A stretch of 64,000 nt of DNA from Candidatus Manganitrophaceae bacterium (GTDB lineage Bacteria > Nitrospirota > Nitrospiria > SBBL01 > Manganitrophaceae): the NCBI GenBank assembly GCA_016200325.1, contig JACQEZ010000011.1, positions 186,001 to 250,000 on the forward strand, in the 5' to 3' direction. Positions within the stretch are counted from its first letter, which is position 1, and every line of letters begins with the position of its first letter. Made by a program: the position numbers and the translations under genes. Positions 7,415 to 15,488 of this stretch are shown here, in pieces. Below the pieces are notes generated by a model, which was not told the DNA's origin, searched no databases, and was given only the letters and a program-made list of their open reading frames with translations.

Positions 7415-9436
7415 ATGGCGAAACGCAGCAAGAGCGACCCCGATTCAGAAGCGTCCGGTAGCGGCGCAACCCCGAAATCCGAAACCCGCGCCGCCGCACC
7501 GAAGGAGACCCTCACCGCCGTCGAAATGGGGGCGCGGCAGCGGGAGATCTCCGTCGCCGAATTCTTTACCAAGAACCGGCACCTGCTCGGATTCGACTCC
7601 CCGAGAAAAGCAATGCTCACCTGCGTCAAAGAGGCGGTCGACAACGCGCTCGACGCCTGTGAGGAGGCGGGAATTCTGCCGGAGGTGACGGTCAAGCTCG
7701 AGATCGTCTCCACCGACGCGGCCCCGCCCCCGCCGAGCCAGGCGACGCGGTTTCGGATCACCGTCACCGACAATGGGCCCGGCATCATCCGCCAGCAGAT
7801 TCCGCCGATCTTCGCGAAACTCCTCTACGGCTCCAAATTCCATCGGCTTCGGATGAGCCGCGGGCAGCAGGGGATCGGGATCTCGGCCGCCGGGATGTAC
7901 GGCCAGCTGACGACCGGCCGGCCGGTCCAGATTATCTCCCGCACCGGCCCGAAGTCCCCCGCGCACTATTTCGAAGTTCAGATCGATACGAAGAAAAACG
8001 AGCCGTTGATCCTGGAGAAGAAGCAGGTCAACTGGGAGAACCCCCGCGGCACCCAGGTGGCGCTCGAGATCGAAGGGCGCTACCAGAAGGGGAGGGCGTC
8101 GGTCGATGATTATCTCGAGCAGACCTCCATCGCCAACCCGCACGTGAGACTCGTCTACGTCACCCCGGAGGGGGAGACCAAAGAGTACCCCCGGATGGTC
8201 CAGGAGCTCCCGGTCCCGCCGAAAGAGATCAAGCCGCATCCGTACGGGATCGAGTTCGGCATTCTACTGAAGATGCTGCAAGACACCAAAAGCCGCTGGC
8301 TCTCCGGATTCCTCTCCACCGATTTCAGCCGCGTCTCGACCAAGCTCGCCGAGGAGATCTGCAAGGCGGCGAAGCTGTCGCCCCAGATGAAGCCGCGCGA
8401 TGTGATCGGGGCCGAGGCCGAGGCGCTCTATAAGGCGATCCAATCGACGAAGATCATGGCGCCGCCGACCAACTGCCTCTCGCCGATCGGAGAGAACGCC
8501 ATCCTCGCCGGCCTCTACAAACAGATCAAGGGGGAATTCTACACGGCGGTCAGCCGCCCGCCGGCGGTCTACCGGGGCAACCCCTTTGCAATCGAAGCGG
8601 GGCTCGCCTATGGCAAGGCACCCGAGCCGGAGGGGAAAAAACCGGAAGAGAAAAAAGTACCGCTCGCCGAAGGGGAAGATCAGGAAGAAGACAGCGAGCT
8701 CGCCCGGGTGATCCGCTACGCAAACCGGGTCCCGCTCCTCTATCAGCAGTCGGCCTGCGCCACCTTCAAAGGGGTCGTCGACACCTCGTGGCGGAACTAT
8801 GGCGTCTCGCAATCGAGAGGGGCGCTGCCGGCCGGCCCGATGGTGATCTTCGTCCACATGGCATCGGTCTGGGTGCCGTTCACCAGCGAATCGAAAGAGG
8901 CGATCGCCGATTACGATGAAATCCGAAAAGAGATTACGCTGGCGCTCCGCGAGTGCGGCCGGCGCCTTGGCGCCTTTATCAAACGGAGGGAGCGCGCCAA
9001 AGGAGAATTCCGCCGGCGCAATATCTTCGAGCTCTACATCGAAGAGGTCGTCGACGCCTGCAACCGGTTGAAAGGGGGAAAGCTCTCCGCGGAGAAACTC
9101 AAAGAGCAGCTGCAGAAGATCGCGCTGAAGCGGACCGGCGGCGAGAAGACCGACGCCGCCCTTGGGAAAACCGGAGAGGGCCCCGAAGGGCTTCCCCACT
9201 CGATCATCGTCACCGCGGAGGGGGTCGAAGGGGATGCGCCGGTGATCAACGACGAAGCACCCGACGCAACCCCTCCTGCGGAAGGAATTCTAAAAGAGCC
9301 GGATGCGGCCAAAAATGAAGATCGCCCTGAAGACGAAGACGCTCCTGCGGGGCCGGCGAAAACCAAACGGAAAGTTCAGCCGGTGGCAAAGGCAAAGAAT
9401 CTTTCGAAAAAACAGACCCCAGGCAAAAAGAAGTAG
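7415..9436 (+). CDS. top6B: DNA topoisomerase VI subunit B
   Basis: A 673-residue ATPase subunit of a type IIB topoisomerase, which with subunit A passes one duplex through another. The GHKL fold is clear: N-box EAVDNALDACEEA, DNGPGI, and the ATP lid RGQQGIGISAAGMYGQ. The helix-two-turn-helix and transducer regions follow, with the transducer's ATP-contacting Lys probably in FTSESKEAIADY. The end (about residues 590-673) is an acidic then Lys-rich tail (AKNLSKKQTPGKKK) absent from the core enzyme. A charged insert (GKKPEEKKVPLAEGEDQEED) interrupts the transducer. A GAGAGGA site precedes the ATG at 7415. top6A follows after 8 bases. Confidence 0.96.
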   Translation: MAKRSKSDPDSEASGSGATPKSETRAAAPKETLTAVEMGARQREISVAEFFTKNRHLLGFDSPRKAMLTCVKEAVDNALDACEEAGILPEVTVKLEIVSTDAAPPPPSQATRFRITVTDNGPGIIRQQIPPIFAKLLYGSKFHRLRMSRGQQGIGISAAGMYGQLTTGRPVQIISRTGPKSPAHYFEVQIDTKKNEPLILEKKQVNWENPRGTQVALEIEGRYQKGRASVDDYLEQTSIANPHVRLVYVTPEGETKEYPRMVQELPVPPKEIKPHPYGIEFGILLKMLQDTKSRWLSGFLSTDFSRVSTKLAEEICKAAKLSPQMKPRDVIGAEAEALYKAIQSTKIMAPPTNCLSPIGENAILAGLYKQIKGEFYTAVSRPPAVYRGNPFAIEAGLAYGKAPEPEGKKPEEKKVPLAEGEDQEEDSELARVIRYANRVPLLYQQSACATFKGVVDTSWRNYGVSQSRGALPAGPMVIFVHMASVWVPFTSESKEAIADYDEIRKEITLALRECGRRLGAFIKRRERAKGEFRRRNIFELYIEEVVDACNRLKGGKLSAEKLKEQLQKIALKRTGGEKTDAALGKTGEGPEGLPHSIIVTAEGVEGDAPVINDEAPDATPPAEGILKEPDAAKNEDRPEDEDAPAGPAKTKRKVQPVAKAKNLSKKQTPGKKK

Positions 9437-9444
9437 GAGACAGC

Positions 9445-10554
9445 ATGGCGAAAAAGAAAGCGGAGCACAAGATCACCCCGGTGGAGAAGAAGCTGATCGG
9501 CGTCGCCGATGCGGTGATCACCGCCGCGGAGCGGAAGCAAGATCCCACCCTCTCGATTCCGATCCGATCTCTCTCGAACGTCACCTTCAGCGAGAAGAAG
9601 GGGATGATCGAGATGGGGAAGAAGAAACAGGAGCGCTCGTTCTTCAACGTCGGGATGGCGAAGAAGTTCATGCAGACGGTGCTCGTCGCCGACGCCCTCT
9701 CCGAGCTGCAGCGGGCCGGCCTCACGACGTCGCTCAGGGAGATCTACTACCGGACCAAACACACGCTGAAAGACTCGAACGAAAACACCTTCGACAACCA
9801 GGACGAATCCGATCCGGTGATTGAAGATCTCGAGGCGTCGCTTGAGGCGCTCCGCGAAGAGCTCCATGTCCGCGCCGAGAGCGCGGGGAGCGTCATCGGG
9901 CCGCTCGTCCTCCTCGACGACGGCGACACGGTGAATTGTATGCGGCTCGGGAAAGGGGGCTATTCGGTCCCGTCGATCGTCGAGCCGGAATATCTTTCGA
10001 TCAAGAAATGCACCGCCGACTTCGTTTTGCTCGTCGAGAAGGGAACGCAGTGGAACCGCCTCTCGGAAGACAAGTTCTGGCGCCGGTACAACTGCATCTT
10101 GCTCACCGGCAACGGCCAGCCCCCCCGCGGCATCCGCCGCTTGACCCGCCGGCTGCATGAAGAGAAAGGTCTCCCCGTTTATGTGCTCGTCGACAACGAT
10201 CCCTGGGGCTACTACATCTACTCGGTCGTGAAGCAAGGCTCGATCAACCTCGCCTTCGAAAGCCAGCGGATGGCGATCCCGAAAGCGAAGTTCATCGGCC
10301 TCTCCAGCGGCGACCCCGAGACCTACGGCCTCCCGCGCAACGTCGGCATCAAGCTCAACGAAAAAGACATCGCCCGCGCCAAAGAGCTCCTCGCCTACCC
10401 CTGGTTCCAGAAAACCGCTTGGCAGGAAGAGATCAAGCGGATGCTCGCCAGCGGCCTCAAGTATGAGCTCGACGCGCTGGCCAACAAAGACTTCCAGTAT
10501 CTGACGAAGAAGTATCTTCCGAAAAAGCTGAAAGAGAGAGACTGGCTCGATTAG
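9445..10554 (+). CDS. top6A: DNA topoisomerase VI subunit A (Spo11-like)
   Basis: The 369-residue catalytic subunit homologous to eukaryotic Spo11. The active-site Tyr lies in TSLREIYYRTKH (around residue 105), within the CAP-like domain, and the Toprim metal site is in VLVDNDPWGYYIYS. SGDPETYGLPRN and a Lys-rich C-terminus are also typical. It forms the A2B2 enzyme with the upstream gene, the two being 8 bases apart and surely co-transcribed. Both subunits keep the key residues, so the enzyme should be active. This enzyme is patchily distributed in bacteria. Confidence 0.96.
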   Translation: MAKKKAEHKITPVEKKLIGVADAVITAAERKQDPTLSIPIRSLSNVTFSEKKGMIEMGKKKQERSFFNVGMAKKFMQTVLVADALSELQRAGLTTSLREIYYRTKHTLKDSNENTFDNQDESDPVIEDLEASLEALREELHVRAESAGSVIGPLVLLDDGDTVNCMRLGKGGYSVPSIVEPEYLSIKKCTADFVLLVEKGTQWNRLSEDKFWRRYNCILLTGNGQPPRGIRRLTRRLHEEKGLPVYVLVDNDPWGYYIYSVVKQGSINLAFESQRMAIPKAKFIGLSSGDPETYGLPRNVGIKLNEKDIARAKELLAYPWFQKTAWQEEIKRMLASGLKYELDALANKDFQYLTKKYLPKKLKERDWLD

Positions 10555-10588
10555 AGATATACTTTTCATTAGCTTATGCTATCTGACT

Positions 10589-11362
10589 TTGATAAATGTT
10601 GAGGATTTTCGGGAAGCTTCCCTGCAGCTGGACAACTCCCTTGCCGAAGCTAATCTTATTTCGTTCCCTATCCGTCTACAACGCGCAGAATTAGCGGCTG
10701 ATATCCTTTCATTCTCTCCAGTTTTCCGAGAAATACATATAAAAGCTGTCCAAGATTGTGTGGAACAGACCAGACTATTTAACGTTCTGGAGGCTGAAAA
10801 CCCGATAAAGCACTTCGACACCCTAGGGGAGATGCAAGATAACTTCACGGATAAGGAGTCGCGAGAAAAGCTTGATAGATATTTTGATCAATCCAAACAG
10901 CTTATGAGAATGACAGATAAATCATCCGCTAGCCTGAGGGTCGGATATAAAGCATTCTTCTATTTCATTAGAACATATCATGACTCTCTGTATAAAACCC
11001 TTTTGAGTATTATCCGCCAACAGGCTGGAAGGGCGAGTGCAATGACAGACACTTTTGATCATAAGAAAAAGGAATTTAAACTTAATAATCCAGTAGCTCA
11101 AATAATAAGAACTTCATATCCTGATTATATTAACTGGTTTTTGAGCTGGCGAGAAAAGCGCAATGCGATCAAAACTGGCGTTGGTATAGCCTATATAGGA
11201 CCAAGCTATGACCTCGGAATTTCGTTTAACAAACTAAATGAAAATGGAGAATTTATACCAAATTTCGAAGTCATCCGTATAACTGATGTAATTAGTGCAC
11301 TAACCGCGAGTACCAAGATCACATCCATTGCTCAAAAAGAAGTTATACACCGCATTCATTAA
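10589..11362 (+). CDS. Uncharacterised AT-rich orphan gene
   Basis: A 257-residue soluble protein I do not recognise. It is mainly charged and probably helical, for example EKLDRYFDQSKQLMRM and FDHKKKEFKLNN, followed by WFLSWREKRNAIKTG. The RNAIKTG and final 'YDLGISF' strand-like part suggest a small C-terminal beta region. The start is a TTG with no strong ribosome-binding site. Codon use is distinctly AT-rich compared with the topoisomerase genes, which indicates horizontal acquisition. Its position right after top6A says little about function. Confidence 0.6.
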   Translation: MINVEDFREASLQLDNSLAEANLISFPIRLQRAELAADILSFSPVFREIHIKAVQDCVEQTRLFNVLEAENPIKHFDTLGEMQDNFTDKESREKLDRYFDQSKQLMRMTDKSSASLRVGYKAFFYFIRTYHDSLYKTLLSIIRQQAGRASAMTDTFDHKKKEFKLNNPVAQIIRTSYPDYINWFLSWREKRNAIKTGVGIAYIGPSYDLGISFNKLNENGEFIPNFEVIRITDVISALTASTKITSIAQKEVIHRIH

Positions 11363-11487
11363 CATGATCCAGCTTTACGACTCCTCGGCATAATTATCAT
11401 CCCTATATGAGCGGCTGAAAGTGTTCGTCGACCGTTAGCCAGGGTCGATCACCGTAACGGGAACGCACGACGGCAGAGACGTCCCAC

Positions 11488-11949
11488 CTAAAACTTCTGT
11501 GCGGCTCGATCAAACGACTCGTGCAGCGTTTGATAGCTCTCCACGAATCCTTTCTTGACCTCTTCCCACGCGGCGGCGGAGCTCTGCGTCATCGACCCGA
11601 CCCACTTCGCCACCTCCGCCCGCTCCTTTTTAATCGCCTCCAGCGAGGCGGTGGCGCTCTTGCGGGCCGACTCCTCCATCCGGCCCCAGTTCTTTTTCAT
11701 CTTCGATTCCATCGCAGCAATCTCGACATCGAGATGATCCAAGACCGCCCTCCCCTTTTTCACCGCTTCGTCGCGCTGGTCGGCCGAATACTTCTTGATT
11801 GCATCGACCGCCTCTTGCACTTCCTGTCCGACCTGTTTCTGAGAGATCTTCTCCCCCGAAATGGGATCGGCAGAAAAAGCCGGCATCTCTGAAAAGCAGC
11901 CGACCGATGCAACGATCAATAGGGCGCAGGTTGTTTTATAATGTTTCAT
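11488..11949 (-). CDS. Secreted helical protein of unknown function
   Basis: A 153-residue protein with a signal peptide (hydrophobic stretch to about residue 26, cleavage after AFSA). The mature part is almost entirely amphipathic helix with heptad-like spacing (VQEAVDAIKKYSADQRDEAVKKGRAVLDHLDVEI and on), so a periplasmic coiled coil is likely. A Cys at residue 18 follows SVG, a poor lipobox. An AAGGAGAGAG site lies before the ATG. No partner is evident. Confidence 0.7.
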   Translation of the reverse strand: MKHYKTTCALLIVASVGCFSEMPAFSADPISGEKISQKQVGQEVQEAVDAIKKYSADQRDEAVKKGRAVLDHLDVEIAAMESKMKKNWGRMEESARKSATASLEAIKKERAEVAKWVGSMTQSSAAAWEEVKKGFVESYQTLHESFDRAAQKF

Positions 11950-12252
11950 CGCGTCTCTCTCCTTATCGTCCCCTGAGAAATAAAACCGTAGATTACCACG
12001 AACCGATTAAATCATAAAGCATTTCTGAACGTCCGACAGTCGACTTCGGCAAGGGTCTCGTTCTACGATAGATTGACAACCGATCGGAATCAGAAGATAC
12101 CTCGATTTTATATCCGAGGCTCTATGGAGCTTCGAAACCGAACAGAAGGTGGAACATCCGAACCGTCGCGCAAAAACAACCCCACCCTGAAAAGGAAAAG
12201 TAACGCAAGCACTGCGGATCCCTATATGATCTAGCCGACCGATTTTAGGTCG
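11950..12252. other. Intergenic gap between two minus-strand genes
   Basis: About 300 bp without a gene. A TTGACA at 12073 on the plus strand lacks a good -10 partner and has no gene to serve. I see no clear terminator for the SGNH/TPR gene that ends the other side. Confidence 0.3.
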
Positions 12253-14391
12253 TTACGGCTTCCGTGCCGCCAGCGCCTCTTCCAAATTTTTCTTCGCCGC
12301 CGGATCGTCCGGATTTAATCGGACCGCCTCGGAGAGGTGTGGAATCGCCTCTTCCACCCTCCCCTGCTTTTTCAGAATCACCCCAAGATAGAAATGCGCC
12401 AGCGGTTGGTCCGGGTTCAACCGAACCCCCTCGCGGCCGTGCGGCAACGCCTCCTCATACCGCTGCGCCTTGGTCAAAAGGATCGCCAAATTTAAATGAG
12501 CATATCCAAAATCGGGCGCCCGCTTCAGCGCCGCATCGAGATGACGCCGCGCCTCCTCGTTCTCCCCCTTTTTCGCGAGGAGGACCGCCAGATCGGTCAG
12601 CGCAACCGGGTTGTCCGGATACCGCCGAAGCTCCTCTCGGTATTGCTCGATCGCCTCCTCATTTCTCCCTTGCTGCACCAACAATCTCGCCAGCCTGTGA
12701 TGAAGGTCGGGCTCCTCCACTCCGAGGGCGATGACCTGCCGAATGTAAAAGATCGCATCATCGAACGCGCCCCGCCCCATTGAAGAGGTGGTCAACCGTT
12801 TATAGATCTCCGCGTCGGGGCCGAGCGCCTCCAGAGCACGCAGGAAGACCTGATGGGCCTCATGAAACTTTCCGGCCCAATCGAGCGTCTTTCCCAGCGT
12901 CTTCAACGCGACCCCCTCCGCCTTCCGATCAAAGCCCGACATCACCTCTCTGTCCACGTTCACGATCGCCGCCTCGCCCCACGACCGATCCGGCCGAACG
13001 ATTCCCCGTTGGATCATCTGATCAAGCAGCGCCAAACCCAACATCCGATATCCGTTGATGTTGGTGTGAATATGGTCGACGAAATATTCTTTTCCCAAAA
13101 TCGGAGGGAGGTTCTTCTGCTCACGCGCATAGGCTTCCTTGAGCAGGCGGGGGAAATCGACCCGCGGAACCCCTTCGTCCGAGGTCACCTCTTCCACGAT
13201 TCGCTGCATGGCACTCAAGATCCGCAAGGGGGTGATGTCCTCATCGACGGCCCGCCAGAACGCCTTCTCCGCCTCGTCATATCTGCCCGTCTCATAAAGA
13301 ACCTGTCCGACTCGGTAGTGGAGCTCGGCATAGCGGTCGTCGATCGCAAGCGCTTGTTGATAGAGCGGCAGTGCCTCGCTGAAGCGGCCCTGGTTCTGCA
13401 ACTCGCCCGCGCGCCGGTAGAGATCTTCCCACCTGCGGAGTGGATCATCGCCGAGTCCCGCTTTGTGCTCGCTTTTGAACGGGGACATGTCTTTGAGGTT
13501 CACCGCCGGTTGGACGAAGAGGATCTCCGCGCCGCTGCCGCGGGCGATCTGGACCATTCGTTTTAGATTGAGGCGATAGTGGTTGATGATCTGCCGCTTG
13601 AGCGGATCGTCGCGGTGATAAGTCGTCGGGCCGAGGGTGTGATCGAGGATATCATCGACCTCGCCGCTCAGCTGATAGCGCTCCTTGGCATTTTTGAGCG
13701 GGTCGGGTCGGACAACCTCGATTGCCTTTTTCATCGCCGCCCAGGTCCGGGTCCGGCTGAGGAGGGCGCCGGCCCGAAGCGCCGCGCCGGGGAGCTCGGC
13801 AAGCGTCCCATAGGAGCGCTGTTCGAGGAATTCGTTTTGCCCGGAGTAGACGATAAAAAGGTCGGGTTGGTATTGCTTCAGCTCATTCATCAGGTGGGTC
13901 ACCCGGTAGCTGGCGTAGCTGATCCCTCCGGCGTTGATCACCTCCCATTGGCGCGACGGATCGGCCGCTTTCAGATAGGCCCGCAGCCACCCGCAAAACG
14001 AGAACCGATCTTTGTAAGGGTGACCGTACGTCGTCGATCCCCCCAAGCAGAAGATCCGATAGCTGTTGCGCCCCTTCTCCTTGGGGAAGAGTTGATCCTC
14101 ATTAAAAAAATGCCATTTGTTTTGAGCGACCTTGAGGAGAACCGATCCATCCGGCTGACGATCTTCGACGAAGAGAGGAATATTCTGTGCGAATCCGACG
14201 AAGGGATCGTCGGTGACGAGGACGGGACGGACGCCGGCCAGCGCCAAGATCAGCTCCAGGGCGCCGAAAAAGAGGGTGACGATGATCGTTGTAAATAAGA
14301 TTATTTTCCAGAATGGGCGGAGCCGGGGCGACGGGTTTAGCGAAGCGCCTTCAGTATAGGTCGAATTTTCTTTCTGATTCTCTTCCGTCAT
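12253..14391 (-). CDS. Membrane-anchored SGNH hydrolase-TPR protein, copy 1
   Basis: A 712-residue protein with an N-terminal membrane anchor (about residues 28-50) and an SGNH/GDSL-type hydrolase domain. Block I is CLGGSTTYG (Ser119), the GxND-equivalent is YSGQNEF (Asn186), and block V is YFVDHIHTNINGYRMLG (Asp439, His442). Two TPR units (about 320-385) are inserted inside the hydrolase fold, between blocks III and V; five or six more follow from about 490. Such anchored SGNH proteins act on acyl or other substituents of envelope polymers, but the substrate is unknown. It is a close paralogue of the plus-strand gene at 17471 and faces away from it. Confidence 0.85.
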   Translation of the reverse strand: MTEENQKENSTYTEGASLNPSPRLRPFWKIILFTTIIVTLFFGALELILALAGVRPVLVTDDPFVGFAQNIPLFVEDRQPDGSVLLKVAQNKWHFFNEDQLFPKEKGRNSYRIFCLGGSTTYGHPYKDRFSFCGWLRAYLKAADPSRQWEVINAGGISYASYRVTHLMNELKQYQPDLFIVYSGQNEFLEQRSYGTLAELPGAALRAGALLSRTRTWAAMKKAIEVVRPDPLKNAKERYQLSGEVDDILDHTLGPTTYHRDDPLKRQIINHYRLNLKRMVQIARGSGAEILFVQPAVNLKDMSPFKSEHKAGLGDDPLRRWEDLYRRAGELQNQGRFSEALPLYQQALAIDDRYAELHYRVGQVLYETGRYDEAEKAFWRAVDEDITPLRILSAMQRIVEEVTSDEGVPRVDFPRLLKEAYAREQKNLPPILGKEYFVDHIHTNINGYRMLGLALLDQMIQRGIVRPDRSWGEAAIVNVDREVMSGFDRKAEGVALKTLGKTLDWAGKFHEAHQVFLRALEALGPDAEIYKRLTTSSMGRGAFDDAIFYIRQVIALGVEEPDLHHRLARLLVQQGRNEEAIEQYREELRRYPDNPVALTDLAVLLAKKGENEEARRHLDAALKRAPDFGYAHLNLAILLTKAQRYEEALPHGREGVRLNPDQPLAHFYLGVILKKQGRVEEAIPHLSEAVRLNPDDPAAKKNLEEALAARKP

Positions 14392-14402
14392 TGCACAAAA
14401 AA

Positions 14403-14430
14403 ATTATAACATCGAATGAGGACGATCCAA
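14403..14430 (-). promoter_or_regulatory. Promoter for SGNH-TPR copy 1
   Basis: On the minus strand TTGGAT (14430-14425) and a perfect TATAAT (14408-14403) are 16 bases apart. Transcription would begin about 5 bases before the ATG at 14391, leaving almost no leader. Confidence 0.5.
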
Positions 14431-14470
14431 AATTAAAAGCGCTTTAATCCGGGAAGCCTCATCGAGATGA

Positions 14471-14499
14471 TTGACTTGAAAGGGCTAAAGCAGTAAATT
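14471..14499 (+). promoter_or_regulatory. Promoter for the small membrane protein gene
   Basis: TTGACT (14471-14476) and TAAATT (14494-14499) with a 17-base spacer predict a start near 14506, 20 bases ahead of the ATG at 14526. It is divergent from the SGNH-TPR promoter on the other strand. Confidence 0.55.
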
Positions 14500-14525
14500 G
14501 CGTGTTCGATTCCTCGGATCTTAAA

Positions 14526-14870
14526 ATGAAAAGACAAGTTCGCTCGGCCGCTCCGGCCGCGTGGGGCGCCGGGCTTATCTATATCGTGATCGGCGTGATC
14601 TGGCATTTCACAAATTTTTATCTGGACGGCCCGACGGCGCTCTACGGGTCGGTCATCTTCTTTATCGTTCACATGCCGGGGCTCCTCCTCTCGAAGCTCT
14701 TTTATCTCTACGATCCGAATGAGCCTGATTACATCAAACATCTGGTTGCCCTTTTTATGATTGGGGTGAACGGCGCGCTGGCCGGCCTGGTGGTGCTGTT
14801 TTGCAAGGAGACAAAAAGAAGAATTGCGGAGGGGGCCGCTCCTGAATCGCGGGGAGGCTCGCCGGGCTGA
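14526..14870 (+). CDS. Small polytopic membrane protein, unknown
   Basis: A 114-residue protein with three hydrophobic segments (GLIYIVIGVIWHFTNFYL, ALYGSVIFFIVHMPGLLLS, LVALFMIGVNGALAGLVVLF) and a charged tail KETKRRIAEG. I do not recognise the family. The ATG at 14526 fits the promoter start at about 14506 better than the GTG at 14502. It converges on the DUF5989 gene and is the only plus-strand gene inside the inverted-repeat interval. Confidence 0.6.
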   Translation: MKRQVRSAAPAAWGAGLIYIVIGVIWHFTNFYLDGPTALYGSVIFFIVHMPGLLLSKLFYLYDPNEPDYIKHLVALFMIGVNGALAGLVVLFCKETKRRIAEGAAPESRGGSPG

Positions 14871-14892
14871 AGCCATGATCGGGCTACGCCGT

Positions 14893-15045
14893 TCAGAAAA
14901 GGGTATAGATAAACGGCCCGACGGCCGCGCTTTGCGTCAGGACGATCAGCGTTCCGAGCAGCACCAAGATCAAGATAATCGGCGCCAGCCAAAACTTCTT
15001 GCGCTCTTTCATAAAAGCCAAGAGGTCTTTCAAAAACTCAATCAT
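14893..15045 (-). CDS. DUF5989-type single-helix membrane protein
   Basis: A 50-residue gene: MIEFLKDLLAFMKERKKFWL, then a hydrophobic helix PIILILVLLGTLIVL and the tail GPFIYTLF. This matches the small DUF5989 proteins that accompany SxtJ and NodU-type carbamoyltransferases. Its ATG overlaps the TAA of the upstream SxtJ gene in a TAATG junction, so translation is coupled. The conserved short size and constant neighbours suggest a subunit of a membrane complex; its job is unknown. Confidence 0.85.
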   Translation of the reverse strand: MIEFLKDLLAFMKERKKFWLAPIILILVLLGTLIVLTQSAAVGPFIYTLF

Positions 15046-15488
15046 TAGAAGGGTCTCTTCATCTGTTTCCGGTCCGCCGCTTTGCTTTGGATCCGGTAGC
15101 TGATTATATCACGCTTCCAGGTGCGCCGAAGCGGGTCCCATCCCGACCGCCGCATGAAAAATCCGACCGGAAAGAAGACGAGGTAAAAAAGAACGGCTAA
15201 AATAATCCGGGTATTAATCCATCCGAGAAGACCGCCGACGATCGTCCAACCATAAAAGACAGGCGCCAAGGTCGTCGGCGCAACCAGGCCCCAGAAAATA
15301 AAGAGCGCTCCGAGCGTCCAAGGCCAACGCGCAGGCGTCAGGCTCCAGAGCCAGGGAAACAGAAGGCCAAAACAGCCCGCGATAAAAAGCCCCAAGGTGA
15401 GGCCGAAGGAACGCAGCTCTTTCGCCGTCGGCGGGGCGGGCCGCTTGAAGACCGGATCAATCCAGGTCGAACGTCTCTTTCCAGTCAT
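15045..15488 (-). CDS. SxtJ-family membrane protein
   Basis: A 147-residue protein with three or four membrane segments: LGLFIAGCFGLLFPWLW, WPWTLGALFIFWGLVAP, and TIVGGLLGWINTRIILAVLFYLVFFPVGFF. The motif GLINxRIILxxxFY with FFMRRSGWDPLRR matches SxtJ, named from the saxitoxin cluster and usually found with carbamoyltransferases. The ATG at 15488 lies inside the end of the carbamoyltransferase gene (32-base overlap), and the stop overlaps the DUF5989 start. This overlap chain means a single operon. A longer frame upstream exists only as the antisense-free extension and is not used. Confidence 0.82.
   Translation of the reverse strand: MTGKRRSTWIDPVFKRPAPPTAKELRSFGLTLGLFIAGCFGLLFPWLWSLTPARWPWTLGALFIFWGLVAPTTLAPVFYGWTIVGGLLGWINTRIILAVLFYLVFFPVGFFMRRSGWDPLRRTWKRDIISYRIQSKAADRKQMKRPF

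Noticed and set aside
9376-10569. 397-codon minus-strand frame opposite top6A
   Set aside because: Exact antisense of a fully recognisable topoisomerase subunit.
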